Shown piece after piece: positions 55,501-61,368 of a stretch of 64,000 nucleotides of DNA. The number at the start of each line of letters is the position of its first letter. Positions within the stretch are counted from its first letter, which is position 1. The position numbers and the translations under genes were made by a program. Under the pieces are notes generated by a model. It saw only the letters and a program-made list of their open reading frames with translations, ran no database searches and was not told the origin of the DNA. The stretch is taken from the NCBI GenBank assembly GCA_029204225.1, contig CM055092.1, positions 74,776,383 through 74,840,382 of the forward strand, written 5' to 3'. The stretch comes from Diphasiastrum complanatum. Lineage: Eukaryota; Streptophyta; Lycopodiopsida; Lycopodiales; Lycopodiaceae.

Positions 55501-57161
55501 TATTCTCTTTTACTAGCGACACTCCAAACAACAGTTCATTCCTTGCTTGGAGCCTTCACCGCATACCAGCAGAGACTACAGCAAGTGAATGGAGTCCTCT
55601 ATGAATGATTTTTCAGAAAATCAAACAGACATATGAGATTCATCTTCTGATATCGGAGCTCCTCATAAGACCAACATGAGTCTTGAACTTGCAAATGAGG
55701 TTTCTGAATTCTGTAAGCTAAGATCCCTGTCCATGTTGAGGCAGAATTTTCTATAGTATTTATGGAGAAATTTGACTGTGATGATAAGATTCTAAATCGA
55801 TTTGATTCTGAGCAAGGTATAAATGCTTTCTGCTATTTCATAAATTTGATAACAACATTTGACACATATAAAGCTCAAGAAAATGACAATTTCAAGGCAA
55901 CTTTGATAAATGGGATCAGCTAATCTAAGGAGCAAAATATGCAGTCTGCATATTTTACTTCTTGTATATAAATAGGACTGAGACACTCTAGATGATAGTG
56001 ATAGACAGATCAAAATTATCAATAGCTTTGGTATTTGAAATTTTATAGTTGTGAGCATCATCATTATCTTGCAAGTGAAACACTAGGTTTTTATACCTTC
56101 AAATACCCTCCACCCCCATCAGAAATAGAAAAAGGCCCATAGCTGACAACGTACGTGTAGTTCCAGTTCAGAGATATGTCTGCCTGCACTCCGGAAGCAT
56201 AAATGCTCATCCCCTCCTTACCTAAGGTTATTTCTGAAGATGCCACTCGTGCACCTGAGAGAACGATGTCTGTCAGTGTAACCTCCAAAATGCCAAGAGG
56301 AGAATGCATACTCTTTCTCATGTTTGGAAGTTTCAAAGGAGTCACTTCCTGCAATACTTGATTGACTAGCACATCTCTTAAGTAGGAGAGTCCTTGCTCT
56401 GTCAGTGTAATCATTATCCCTGCATGCACTGTGTCTGATTCTCCGCTTGTCAATATATTGCTCGGAAGGATTTGGTGCTGGTATCTCTGCGATAACGTTA
56501 AATCTGAAAAATAGTCTGAAGATCCTTTGAACTCTTCCTTGGCGCTAATTTGATCATGCGGTTCCGGCATTGACTTTTCAATTTTAGGAAAAGCTAATTC
56601 GCTCGATATTTCTGAAGCTCTGTCTGTTGCCAGGCCTAAGACGACTACGCTGGCTTTTTTTGAGTGGCCACCGTTCTCTTTGATAGAAAGAGATTCTGTC
56701 TCACTGTGTTCTTTGGTCAATCTAAAAACCTCAACAATCTCTAGGAGACTCTGGATCTCTGAAAGCCTTGCATGCGTTGCGTCTGGATAAATACTATTGC
56801 GATTTTCCGATATTTCCAGAGGTACAATGTTCCTAAAAGACTCAACTGCCTCTATTAACTCAACTATTTCAGATATACCGTTCCGATGATTGTCTTCATC
56901 GCTTCCTTCATAGATTTCATTGACCGGAACGCCCTGAGCATGTGATGTCTCAGCGTCAATATTGTCCACTCCTATCTGCGAACCTCTGCTAGTCAAATCG
57001 AGTGGGATTACATAAGCGTCTGCCAGCTCTTGTTTTGCTGGAAAGGACGGATCAACTGGTGAGAACGCATCCGTTCTTTCCTCAGATACGAGACGAGTAG
57101 GTGCTACCTGTATAGCGTATAGAACTAATAATATTGCTATCGACAGACGGATTGAATCCAT
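20447..57161 (-). CDS. BPI/LBP family (TULIP) lipid-binding protein, six exons, about 702 aa
   Basis: Six exons (56097-57161, ~52582-52721, 33418-33769, 32796-33044, 20990-21115, 20447-20623) join into one frame matching plant bactericidal/permeability-increasing (LBR-type) proteins. The start chosen is ATG 57161: [19 protein letters not shown] gives a signal peptide, so a secreted or vacuolar protein is expected. Residues ~22-245 are an acidic extension. The BPI fold starts near 246 ([19 protein letters not shown]). Landmarks are [55 protein letters not shown] and [15 protein letters not shown]. Arabidopsis LBR proteins bind LPS and affect PR1 expression; that role is known for the family, not shown here. 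Relatives are about 480-520 aa. Introns of 3.4, 18.8, 0.37, 11.7 and 0.37 kb hold most of the window's transposons. Confidence 0.85.
20624..20989 (-). other. BPI/LBP intron 5, 366 bp
   Basis: A short GT-AG intron without recognisable inserted sequence. Confidence 0.85.
20990..21115 (-). CDS. BPI/LBP exon 5
   Basis: The acceptor CCCATCAG|ACC and donor GAG|GTAAGC bound 42 codons in phase 0. It encodes [19 protein letters not shown] and [17 protein letters not shown]. The latter is close to the corresponding segment of animal BPI (LELKxSxIGxFPVxL). Confidence 0.9.
21116..21806. other. BPI/LBP intron 4, proximal part
   Basis: AT-rich intron sequence with no recognised gene or transposon domain. 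Confidence 0.4.
21807..21996. repeat. Tandem duplication, unit about 95 bp
   Basis: Two adjacent copies, each running from gtttgacctgaa through actggaattggacctataat and gaaactaccggaaac to tttactcttaatc, differ at a handful of positions. Non-coding, within intron 4. Confidence 0.85.
21997..23546. other. Intron 4 sequence 5' of the hAT gene
   Basis: No coding frame is supportable. Positions 23080-23480 are low-complexity, with recurring gatcttgat and gttagaaagttag motifs. This stretch probably includes the untranscribed end and promoter of the hAT element, but its terminal inverted repeat was not identified. Confidence 0.35.
23547..23590. repeat. (GA)n microsatellite in the hAT 5' region
   Basis: About 22 GA units end 11 bp before the hAT start codon, so the tract would be in its 5' untranslated leader. 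Confidence 0.95.
24473..24830 (+). mobile_element. 5' LTR of the full-length chromovirus
   Basis: It begins tgttacgagctcgtaac and ends ctattaca. It contains the G-box palindrome gccacgtggc (~24693) beside a second cacgtc, and a TATA-like ctatatcag near 24758. Identical by eye to the 3' LTR. Confidence 0.95.
24832..24843 (+). promoter_or_regulatory. Primer-binding site of the chromovirus
   Basis: TGGTATCAGAGC begins one base after the 5' LTR and is complementary to the initiator tRNA-Met 3' end. Confidence 0.95.
24844..25633 (+). mobile_element. Chromovirus leader
   Basis: About 790 bp of untranslated leader between primer site and gag, with repeated cagcgag and tcagattt(c) motifs. No conserved frame. 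Confidence 0.6.
25634..30412 (+). CDS. Chromovirus Gag-Pol polyprotein, one in-frame TGA
   Basis: A single frame of 1592 codons plus a terminal stop is interrupted only by TGA at 26450-26452, where a CGA Arg codon would fit the context. Order: Glu-rich N-terminus; retrotransposon gag domain (~165-265); CCHC knuckle [14 protein letters not shown] (~345-358); protease with VDDGATHNF (Asp-Asp-Gly); RT with [17 protein letters not shown] and catalytic FLDDILIYS; RNase H with [12 protein letters not shown]; an acidic Ser/Asp linker; integrase HxxxH/CxxC zinc finger (HPGIQKT...CQKC), core ([25 protein letters not shown]), GPF module (SPRYCGPF); and a C-terminal chromodomain ([15 protein letters not shown]), which in chromoviruses directs integration toward marked chromatin. 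Apart from the TGA it looks complete. Confidence 0.95.
30410..30423 (+). other. Polypurine tract of the chromovirus
   Basis: The run ttaagggggaggga directly precedes the 3' LTR, overlapping the stop codon of pol. Confidence 0.85.
30424..30781 (+). mobile_element. 3' LTR of the full-length chromovirus
   Basis: Same 358 bp as the 5' LTR, with no difference found by eye. Followed by the target duplication ggggc and then hAT coding sequence. Confidence 0.95.
32358..32795. other. Intron 4 remainder between hAT exon and BPI/LBP exon 4
   Basis: No recognisable feature. The 3' part of the hAT element could be expected here, but no dimerisation-domain sequence or terminal inverted repeat was identified. 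Confidence 0.35.
32796..33044 (-). CDS. BPI/LBP exon 4
   Basis: The acceptor TTCACAG|GCG and donor CTG|GTAAGA bound 83 codons in phase 0. It encodes [20 protein letters not shown], then [20 protein letters not shown] and TPVACISL, the start of the C-terminal barrel. Confidence 0.9.
33045..33417 (-). other. BPI/LBP intron 3, 373 bp
   Basis: A short GT-AG intron with no inserted element recognised. Confidence 0.85.
33418..33769 (-). CDS. BPI/LBP exon 3
   Basis: The acceptor GAGTAG|G and donor GAC|GTATGT bound 352 bp. It encodes [30 protein letters not shown], then [17 protein letters not shown] and [15 protein letters not shown], i.e. the end of the N-terminal barrel and the central sheet. 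Neither cysteine of the mammalian BPI disulfide has a counterpart in exons 2-3. Confidence 0.85.
33770..36159. other. BPI/LBP intron 2, acceptor-proximal part
   Basis: No transposon domain could be assigned. A short coding-like plus-strand stretch near 34330-34460 ([19 protein letters not shown]) ends at a stop and is not recognised. Frames near 35600-36180 are open on both strands but have no identifiable content. Confidence 0.35.
36160..36700. repeat. Diverged tandem duplication, offset about 296 bp
   Basis: Two copies share, in order, gcatcc(c/a)ataccac, tagcatatatca, agcgtagaccatgcata, gacatggatggca/gaaatggatggca and gcagccactct. Non-coding, in intron 2. A partial third, shorter unit may follow at 36690-36790. 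Confidence 0.65.
36701..38233. other. Intron 2 sequence with no recognised gene
   Basis: AT-rich and without domain content. At 38072-38092 the sequence aaccctaaaccctaac holds two plant telomere-type units. Confidence 0.4.
38234..38259. repeat. (GA)n microsatellite
   Basis: About 13 GA units within intron 2. Confidence 0.95.
38415..39470. repeat. Satellite-like tandem array, three units of about 338-362 bp
   Basis: Units begin ggaattgaccaaaatggtc at 38417, 38755 and 39117. Each contains atggcccttcgatgggagag, ggacaacctcg, gaacggaccga and cttcagggacacttcgtcgg. Unit 1 lacks about 24 bp carrying ccggtttctc. The unit is more CpG-rich than its surroundings. Frames are open on both strands across each unit, but nothing in them is recognised. 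The array ends shortly before a (GA)n tract. Confidence 0.9.
39502..39553. repeat. (GA)n microsatellite at the LINE 3' end
   Basis: Read on the minus strand this is (CT)n, immediately downstream of the LINE 3' end at about 39560. The same junction occurs in the second LINE copy at 52430. Confidence 0.95.
39554..40586 (-). pseudogene. LINE (non-LTR retrotransposon) 3' end, minus strand
   Basis: From 40586 leftwards the minus strand encodes the region after the [22 protein letters not shown], then a frameshift, then a zinc-finger-like tail [19 protein letters not shown] and [10 protein letters not shown] (CxxC...HxxxxC). This is typical of plant LINE C-termini. Coding similarity fades near 39990. 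The 3' end contains the hairpin ATGCC-TTTT-GGCAT (39596-39583), 19 nt more, then (CT)n. Endonuclease and RT core are missing. Confidence 0.75.
40587..40619. repeat. (GA)n microsatellite
   Basis: About 16 GA units between the truncated 5' side of the LINE fragment and the start codon of the small frame at 40627. Confidence 0.95.
40627..41013 (+). pseudogene. Small unassigned reading frame after (GA)n, one internal TAG
   Basis: The ATG at 40627 has a strong context (agccatgga) and starts 8 bp after the GA tract. The frame has 128 codons with one TAG (40759), then a second half from [20 protein letters not shown] ending EYVGSS. It is Arg/Glu-rich (LGRQRERREEW-like) and probably helical. I do not recognise it. 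It may be the first ORF of a LINE or another transposon. Confidence 0.4.
41024..41955. repeat. Complex direct repeats around short GA runs
   Basis: The phrase ccagccgtatgtggcggg occurs at about 41036 and 41119. A block of about 130 bp beginning gggagatgaagctagagtg occurs at 41272 and 41759 with few differences. A block beginning gtgagcattca(t/c)ttctccc occurs at 41468 and 41523. A short (GA)n is at 41438-41454. Non-coding, intron 2. Confidence 0.75.
41956..42290. repeat. GA-bearing minisatellite, unit about 105-120 bp
   Basis: Each unit has a GA run, then caaagttacaaatcgtttgc or a variant, then tgctgtatctcagttatcg and gggcatcggtagtgggaggg, followed by the next GA run. GA runs are at about 41959-41978, 42070-42090 and 42177-42206; the last unit lacks one. 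A partial unit is at 41399-41454. Confidence 0.75.
42291..42929. other. CpG-rich block with poly-G and palindromic GGACGCGTCC motifs
   Basis: It contains G16 at 42379-42394, T and A runs at 42450-42480, ggacgcgtcc at 42605 and 42700, related cgcgtccg(g) words up to 42760, and (TA)n near 42778-42792. No gene. The base composition contrasts sharply with the AT-rich intron around it. Confidence 0.7.
42930..43463 (+). pseudogene. Ty3/gypsy chromovirus integrase tail and chromodomain
   Basis: A 176-codon open frame from 42933 carries [15 protein letters not shown], the GPF/Y module ([15 protein letters not shown]), [14 protein letters not shown] and a chromodomain ([16 protein letters not shown]), ending FVIEDR and TGA. 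The rest of the element upstream is missing. It is a different family from the elements at 24473 and 48725, judged by sequence and LTR. Confidence 0.85.
43485..43669 (+). mobile_element. 3' LTR start of the gypsy tail, cut by copia E
   Basis: The purine run aaaggagggaagga precedes tgttagagtcc at 43485. About 185 bp of LTR are present before the copia E LTR begins at 43670. The remainder of this LTR was not found on the other side of copia E. Confidence 0.6.
43670..44577 (-). mobile_element. Copia E 3' LTR, 908 bp
   Basis: The ends tgtag...ctaca form an inverted terminus, and the polypurine tract (minus strand gagagggagc) abuts the inner end at 44578. Positions 44110-44500 are dense in ttcgcgaa, tcgcgaca and ttgttcgag words. 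No frame of interest. Confidence 0.8.
44578..47765 (-). pseudogene. Ty1/copia E gag-pol remnant
   Basis: Minus strand, right to left: the gag N-terminal scrap ([20 protein letters not shown], ~47760-47640), distal gag (47493-47149), a single CCHC-like piece joined directly to the pre-integrase (CWLNPK then HKRLCHMN; protease deleted), the integrase (~47240-46308; [35 protein letters not shown]), the RT (46091-45350; [29 protein letters not shown]) and RNase H (~45060-44590; [30 protein letters not shown]), with a deletion/frameshift in the last part. It is related to copia D. The 5' LTR is lost; hAT-like sequence begins near 47766. Confidence 0.85.
47766..48060 (-). pseudogene. hAT transposase C-terminal scrap
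   Basis: The minus strand encodes [12 protein letters not shown], a stop, then [20 protein letters not shown] and [20 protein letters not shown], which resembles the region following the conserved core in plant hATs. This is the part missing from the hAT gene at 23601-32357, but it is a separate, opposite-strand fragment. Confidence 0.5.
48070..48719 (+). pseudogene. LINE fragment, RT thumb region and following, 5' part
   Basis: The plus strand encodes [13 protein letters not shown], then [53 protein letters not shown] and later [20 protein letters not shown], with several stops. These are landmarks of the end of a plant LINE RT and its connection region. It is broken at 48720 by a gypsy element and resumes at 51618. 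Confidence 0.75.
48725..49133 (+). mobile_element. 5' LTR of the deletion-derivative chromovirus
   Basis: It begins tgttatggccattggc and ends cctaata. A primer-binding-like tggtatcagtgc follows at 49135 with the AG of the usual TGGTATCAGAGC changed. Confidence 0.9.
49135..49146 (+). promoter_or_regulatory. Primer-binding site of the deletion-derivative chromovirus
   Basis: tggtatcagtgc follows the 5' LTR after one base, one mismatch from the canonical initiator tRNA-Met site. Confidence 0.8.
49147..50038 (+). mobile_element. Leader of the deletion-derivative chromovirus
   Basis: About 890 bp of leader. It holds repeated cagcgct(g/a)cct motifs near 49235-49330. Frames across this region, including a 178-codon one from 49165, have no recognisable domains and overlap the LTR end; I do not regard them as genes. 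Confidence 0.6.
50039..50457 (+). pseudogene. Gag N-terminal remnant, coiled-coil-like
   Basis: ATG at 50039 ([20 protein letters not shown]), a TAG near 50120, then an open frame of 95 codons from 50171: acidic ([20 protein letters not shown]) followed by a heptad-rich part ([19 protein letters not shown]). It corresponds in position and style to the Glu-rich gag N-terminus of the full-length chromovirus. The frame runs into the internal deletion at about 50450. Confidence 0.65.
50454..51193 (+). pseudogene. Integrase C-terminus and chromodomain of the deletion derivative
   Basis: It begins mid-integrase at [20 protein letters not shown], continues [15 protein letters not shown], frameshifts near 50700, then HYADK-like, [12 protein letters not shown], the GPF module ([12 protein letters not shown]), [14 protein letters not shown], a TGA at 51062, and the chromodomain ([16 protein letters not shown]). 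A purine run tagggggaggaga precedes the 3' LTR. Confidence 0.85.
51204..51612 (+). mobile_element. 3' LTR of the deletion-derivative chromovirus
   Basis: 409 bp, matching the 5' LTR except for about ten substitutions, mostly transitions. Followed by the target duplication aggta and LINE sequence. Confidence 0.9.
51618..52429 (+). pseudogene. LINE fragment, C-terminal zinc-finger region and 3' end
   Basis: The plus strand encodes [38 protein letters not shown], a stop, then [15 protein letters not shown] and a C-terminus ending DDSQDDDAS near 52103. The 3' untranslated part ends with hairpin ATGCC-TTTT-GGCAT (52397-52410), 19 nt, then (CT)n. It continues the LINE fragment of 48070-48719 across the gypsy insertion and is the same family as 39554-40586. 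Confidence 0.8.
52397..52410 (+). other. Conserved LINE 3' hairpin
   Basis: atgcc, loop tttt, ggcat: a perfect 5-bp stem. The same 14 bases occur at 39583-39596 on the other strand at the same distance from the simple-sequence tail. Some LINE families use a 3' stem-loop for recognition by their reverse transcriptase; that role is inferred here. Confidence 0.6.
52430..52516. repeat. (CT)n microsatellite, 87 bp, at the LINE 3' end
   Basis: Uninterrupted CT units follow ttattaaac at the LINE 3' end, in the position a poly(A) tail would take. It lies only about 65 bp from the end of BPI/LBP exon 2. Confidence 0.95.
52582..52721 (-). CDS. BPI/LBP exon 2
   Basis: The acceptor CTCCAAG|GTG is at 52722/52721. 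It encodes [20 protein letters not shown] and the family signature NGGASWIYN. The 3' end is ambiguous: a textbook donor GTAAGT follows TTC at 52578, but joining it to exon 3 breaks the frame. The weaker donor GTTCGT after 52582 restores the frame (TG|G) and gives the spacing usual between GASW-Y and AF-DQI in the family. Confidence 0.8.
52722..56096 (-). other. BPI/LBP intron 1, 3375 bp
   Basis: A GT-AG intron with no transposon domain recognised. Positions 53326-53445 hold a tandem duplication of about 60 bp (tttgatgatagaggttttggg and the next copy). The 113-codon plus-strand frame at 54522 has no recognisable content. Confidence 0.6.
53326..53445. repeat. Tandem duplication, unit about 60 bp
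   Basis: Two copies share gatgatagaggttttgggct and then taatatactt/taaaatactt with agattt. In intron 1. Confidence 0.8.
56097..57161 (-). CDS. BPI/LBP exon 1 (signal peptide, acidic extension, start of BPI fold)
   Basis: It has 355 codons, ends in phase 0 with donor AAG|GTATAA at 56096. Residues 1-~21 are hydrophobic (signal peptide). Residues ~22-245 are rich in Glu, Asp and Ser, with two similar helical segments ([16 protein letters not shown] and [16 protein letters not shown]) about 38 residues apart. The BPI N-terminal barrel begins after them and includes [20 protein letters not shown]. The frame stays open upstream to a TTG at 57209, but ATG 57161 is the first in-frame Met and gives the better signal peptide. 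Confidence 0.85.
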
Positions 57162-57266
57162 AAGAAGCCAGAAAGCAAAGATAAAATTGTTACTGCTTCT
57201 TGCAGCCAATAATTTTGATCCTGTGAAAACGGTCCACTGATGATTAAATGATCACTTACTGATCAA

Positions 57267-57272
57267 TATATA
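57267..57272 (-). promoter_or_regulatory. Candidate TATA box of the BPI/LBP gene
   Basis: The minus strand reads TTATATATTG about 105 bp upstream of ATG 57161, a distance compatible with a short 5' untranslated region. This is placement by motif only. Confidence 0.35.
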
Positions 57273-57281
57273 ACACGAAAG

Positions 57282-57751
57282 AAGCTAGACATATATTCCG
57301 TTTCTCATCTGGCTAAACAGAGATATTATGGCTGCACCGAAGTATTATGGATGCAAAACCAGAAAATGCGAAAACCGATGGAAACAATATCTGTTGGCTC
57401 TATTTACGGGCTAGATTCAGAGTCGCTTGTTCGAATCCATGCTCTTGTTACTCCTGTCTGCAAAGAGAAAAGAATTGCAGAAGATAGATAGGGATTTAGA
57501 CCCTCAATTATTCCATCGTTATGTAAAAGTGAGTCCGTAGCAGAACCGGAGCGTAAGAACACATAAAACCGATCATCGCAATAACAAAAGCTTGTTCTGG
57601 ATCTTCAATACATGTTCTGAAAAATAACAAGATTCCTGCGGTTGTTTCACTCATAAACGTGAAGGACGCATAAAGATTGTGCTCCCAAAGCGATCAAAGG
57701 GGATCTGGTAAAAAAAAGGGTAGGATCGTGTTTTGTACATCTCCAAAAGAG

Positions 57752-57753
<2 letters not shown>
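57282..57753. other. Upstream region of the BPI/LBP gene
   Basis: No gene. The proximal promoter is expected here. Besides the TATA-like site no clear cis-element was identified. Confidence 0.4.

Positions 57754-57811
<58 letters not shown>
57754..57811. repeat. (CT)n(CA)n compound microsatellite upstream of BPI/LBP
   Basis: CT units run into CA units. The tract lies about 590 bp upstream of the start codon; on the gene's strand it is a (TG)(GA) tract. GA tracts can bind BBR/BPC factors in plants, but a role here is not shown. Confidence 0.95.
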
Positions 57812-59211
57812 TATTTAATGTTAATTCAAAATAGTATTGGCATGCTTTATTTTTTACTCGTTATCAATTACAATCTCCCAATTATTGCAACTTTTGAATG
57901 TCCTACTTATCAAAAACAAGTATTGAGCACCATATGTTTCAAAGTTCATGGGGGCAAGTGTGAGACCCTTTGACTCTTGAGTCTCTAGCATTCTTTAACC
58001 AAGACACAAACACCCTTTGAGTCTCTAGCATTCTTTAACCAAGACACACAAGCCGTGTAGGCTCAAACCTTACCCAATTTGTTGTTGTTTTCAGGCTCCT
58101 TGGGCAAGTCTCTTATTTAAGAAATGTAGTCTAATCATTGGTGCAATGATTCAAAACCAAGGGTATTCTCCCTTTCATATTTAGTTCGAGTTGTCATCAT
58201 ATGGCATGTGAGCAGCAAAGCAACTAGCAAAGCAATTGGGGATTGACATTTTGTGAAGAATATGTGAGTTTTGAGAGATAAGAGTTTTAGGCATGATGTA
58301 TATGATATTGTAAACAAATTATTGCACACAATCACACACCGAACTACGGCACACAATCATACACAATATTGAGAAAACTTGTAATAACTTTCCATTTGAC
58401 AAGAACCCATAATGTGACATGCACACAAGTGTAATTGAGAAACCTAAAATATGTTTGTTGCCAGCCATTTGAACATGCAAACTGAAATGAACAGAATGAG
58501 AATATTGAAACTACAACGTAAATTTGAATTCCCATAGACTATCGGGCATTCCAAAAACATGAAGCTTGCTCTGACTAGCTACTACTTGTATGCAATGGAA
58601 CAACATTTTTTCAAAATATTGCTAACACATGAAATAATTCAAGGGTACCAAAAACAGACTGATAAATAAATATGTTTTCATCCACATCCAAACTCTTAAT
58701 TCTAAGAAATACAAAGTATGTGTGTTTACAAGGGACATATTTTTTTGTAGCCATTGTTCTAACAGAATGTTGAAAGTACACGATGGCTCCTTACCCAAGG
58801 TAATTGTGTATATGTTTCCCACCGTACTACTATCAAAACTCTCCAAAAAGTTGACAAACACGATATAGATTGATGCAATCACCACATAACTTAAACAAAT
58901 ACTTGAGACAAGAAACATAGTATTGCTCACCAAAACACACACACCAATTGTGTAATCACATAATAATTATCAAGTACAAAAAAAACTAGTTAAGTAGTAT
59001 GTCATGTACTTTTAGTACATCAAGACAATTCTTGTTATTAGAGCTTAGATCCTAAATTCATGATGATTTTATGTGAATTTCATTAGATTTGATAAGTTTA
59101 TTGCATTTGTAGCTTTCATTTTGCTAATTTTTAAGTTTGAACATTCTTAGGTCTGCTCAGGCCAATTTTTGACATTTAATTTCATTCTTCATTTTGAAAT
59201 TTATAAAAACA
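57812..59211. other. AT-rich intergenic sequence
   Basis: No gene recognised. Positions 57977-58050 contain a 40-bp tandem duplication (gagtctctagcattctttaa and ccaagacac, twice). Several minus-strand frames of 60-106 codons are hydrophobic and AT-biased, without domains. Confidence 0.4.
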
Positions 59212-59272
59212 AAATCCTAACCCTACCTACCTACAACTCTAAACCCTCTACACCCTAACCTAACCCTAATTC
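59212..59272. repeat. Degenerate interstitial telomere-like sequence
   Basis: ctaaccctacctacc, ctaaaccctctacaccctaa and cctaaccctaa are variants of the plant repeat CCCTAAA. Just left of the large (CT)n array. Confidence 0.5.
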
Positions 59273-59295
59273 ATCCCTCTCTCTACCTTAGGTTA

Positions 59296-59429
<134 letters not shown>

Positions 59430-59444
59430 TGTCCATGCGACCTA

Positions 59445-60462
59445 TGTTGGATTACTCTCCTTCTTACTAATCGACTACGGTTTTAAACCTCATCCATTGT
59501 TTATTCAGTTCTGTGGATTTTCCCATGTCTTTACACAGTCTGCAGATCTACAAGTGTTTTTACACAGTCTGCAGAAATACATGGAGTTTGACAACAGTGT
59601 CGCATTTTTCACCTGTCAGGAATCTCGTGTAAAAATATAGTGTCATCTTTTTCGCATTTTTTGTCTGTCAAGAATTGCGAGTAAATATGCAGAGTCGCAT
59701 TTTTCAAAGTGCCTCAAATGTTAAGAAAATGACTCTGGCAAAGTGTGGGGCTACCCTAAATGAGATTTAAGGACACTGTCGGGTTTTTCGCAAAAAGCCG
59801 ACACTGTCGCCTGTGGTAGTTTAGTTCATTTCTGCAGAGTGACAGTTTTAGTTCATTTATGCAAACAGACTATTTACGGCCAATTTTCATCGCTTATCAG
59901 CAATCGATTTCTGAACTGGATGAATGCCAGTGGACACCAGCCAACTGGCAATCTCATTTGACAACCTAATTACTTAGTATATATAGCTATTCGTATTCAT
60001 ACAATTTCAAGATAATCAAGTTCTGAAGCGACACATCAACATTGTGAATTGTGAAGGGGTTGAGTGTTATTACACGACGCTTCCTACGCTCTTATCAAAC
60101 AGATCATTCACAATCAGAAAGTATTGTTGTTAGCTCTCTATCAAGCTTTCAAGCTTGAACTCTCTTGAGCATTCTAGCTTAGTCTTTTAGAGATTTATTT
60201 TAGAGTTGCTATTGTGTTACTGCTTATCAACAGAGCTGTTTATCATCAGACTTATTCTCAGTTACTCAGAGTCAGAATTTGTCTGAGAATTCAATACTTT
60301 ATGTTTGGCTACGTAATCACTTAGTATCTAGTGATTTCCAAGTTAGCTGCTAAAGATTGAACGTGATTTTCATCACTACTACTTTGTTCAATTTTTTATA
60401 GGCGTAGTCATGCATTGAAAGTAGGAAGTTTTTGCATTACATTATCTATCCTATTTCCGACA
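59445..60462 (+). mobile_element. Copia G 5' LTR, about 1018 bp
   Basis: It probably starts tgttgg (59445) and ends ccgaca (60462), directly before a primer-binding-like tgctatcagagc. It contains duplicated tttacacagtctgcag (59544, 59567), two diverged copies of a ~60-bp motif with gtcgcattttt...gtctgtcaagaat (59605-59715), and a hairpin gtcgg-x-ttttt/aaaaa-x-ccgac near 59778-59802. The start is less certain than the end. Confidence 0.6.
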
Positions 60463-60474
60463 TGCTATCAGAGC
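60463..60474 (+). promoter_or_regulatory. Primer-binding site of copia G
   Basis: tgctatcagagc is one mismatch from TGGTATCAGAGC and abuts the LTR end. Confidence 0.75.
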
Positions 60475-60719
60475 ATTCTTCCATAGTGATCACTACTTCT
60501 TTATTTGAACCGTCATGGTATCAGACTTGTGATCTCTATCAGGGCCTAATACTATTTCGATATCAGAGCAAAAGCTCTAATACTTGATATCTTTCGTGAT
60601 ATCAAATGATATCATATTCTTCAATTCCTTTCATCGTTTCAGTATCAGAGAATTGATTTCCTGTTGTTGGCATTACTACATCTTAGCATCATCGATACAA
60701 TCGACAGACTAAGTTCCAG

Positions 60720-61368
60720 ATGGATTCTCAAAGTAAAGCTGGTCTTATTGCAGACAAGCTGAATGGATCGAATTCACTTGTGGAAATTTAAAATGAAGAC
60801 CTTGCTAATTGCCAACAAGTTACGAGATGTTGTTACAGGTATAGAAGTAAAACCTGAAGACGACACAAAAGACTCAAAGTGGGAATGGAAGGATGGTAAA
60901 GCTTTCACGCTTATTATCCTCAATATATCAGATACACAGATTGGACACATACACGTTTGGGACATCCTGGATTCACTATATGACGTGAGGGACGTAACTA
61001 CTAAGTTACATCTACGAAGAAAATTCTTCACATTCAAGATGTCTAATGGTGATTCTCTTCAGAGTCACATTAACCAGTTTAAGAATCTCTTGCAACAAAT
61101 GGCCGTTGTCGGATCAGTCATAGACGATCAAGACACAATTATGACATTGCTTTCAAGCTTGCCCTCTACATATGAGAACTGGGTGATCATCATATCGACA
61201 CACTCAGATTTAACTCTTACTAGAGTTATCACTATGTTGCTGCAAGAAGACAATAGAAGAAGTCAAAACACTATGTCTACTTCCTCCTCTCAGGCTCTAT
61301 ATGTCACAAAGGCTCTAAGCGACAGAAGCAAAAAAGCTCCAAGAAGGCTGCAACGAATCAGAAGCTGA
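60720..61368 (+). pseudogene. Ty1/copia G gag, frameshifted
   Basis: ATG at 60720 (MDSQSKAGLIADKLNGSN). A one-base shift near 60780 moves the reading to the frame that contains WKFKMKTLLIANKLRDVV and continues to 61368. This is UBN2-type copia gag (HIHVWDILDSLYDVRDVTTK, FKNLLQQMAVVGSVIDD, LLSSLPSTYENWV). It stops before any zinc knuckle. The family differs from A/B/C and from D/E. Confidence 0.8.

Noticed and set aside
57161-57209. Start of the BPI/LBP protein at 57209
   Set aside because: The codon there is TTG, not used as a normal plant start; ATG 57161 is in frame and gives a proper signal peptide.
58135-58942. Membrane-protein genes on the minus strand
   Set aside because: Hydrophobic frames of 60-106 codons in AT-rich sequence with no start context, domain or neighbouring exon.
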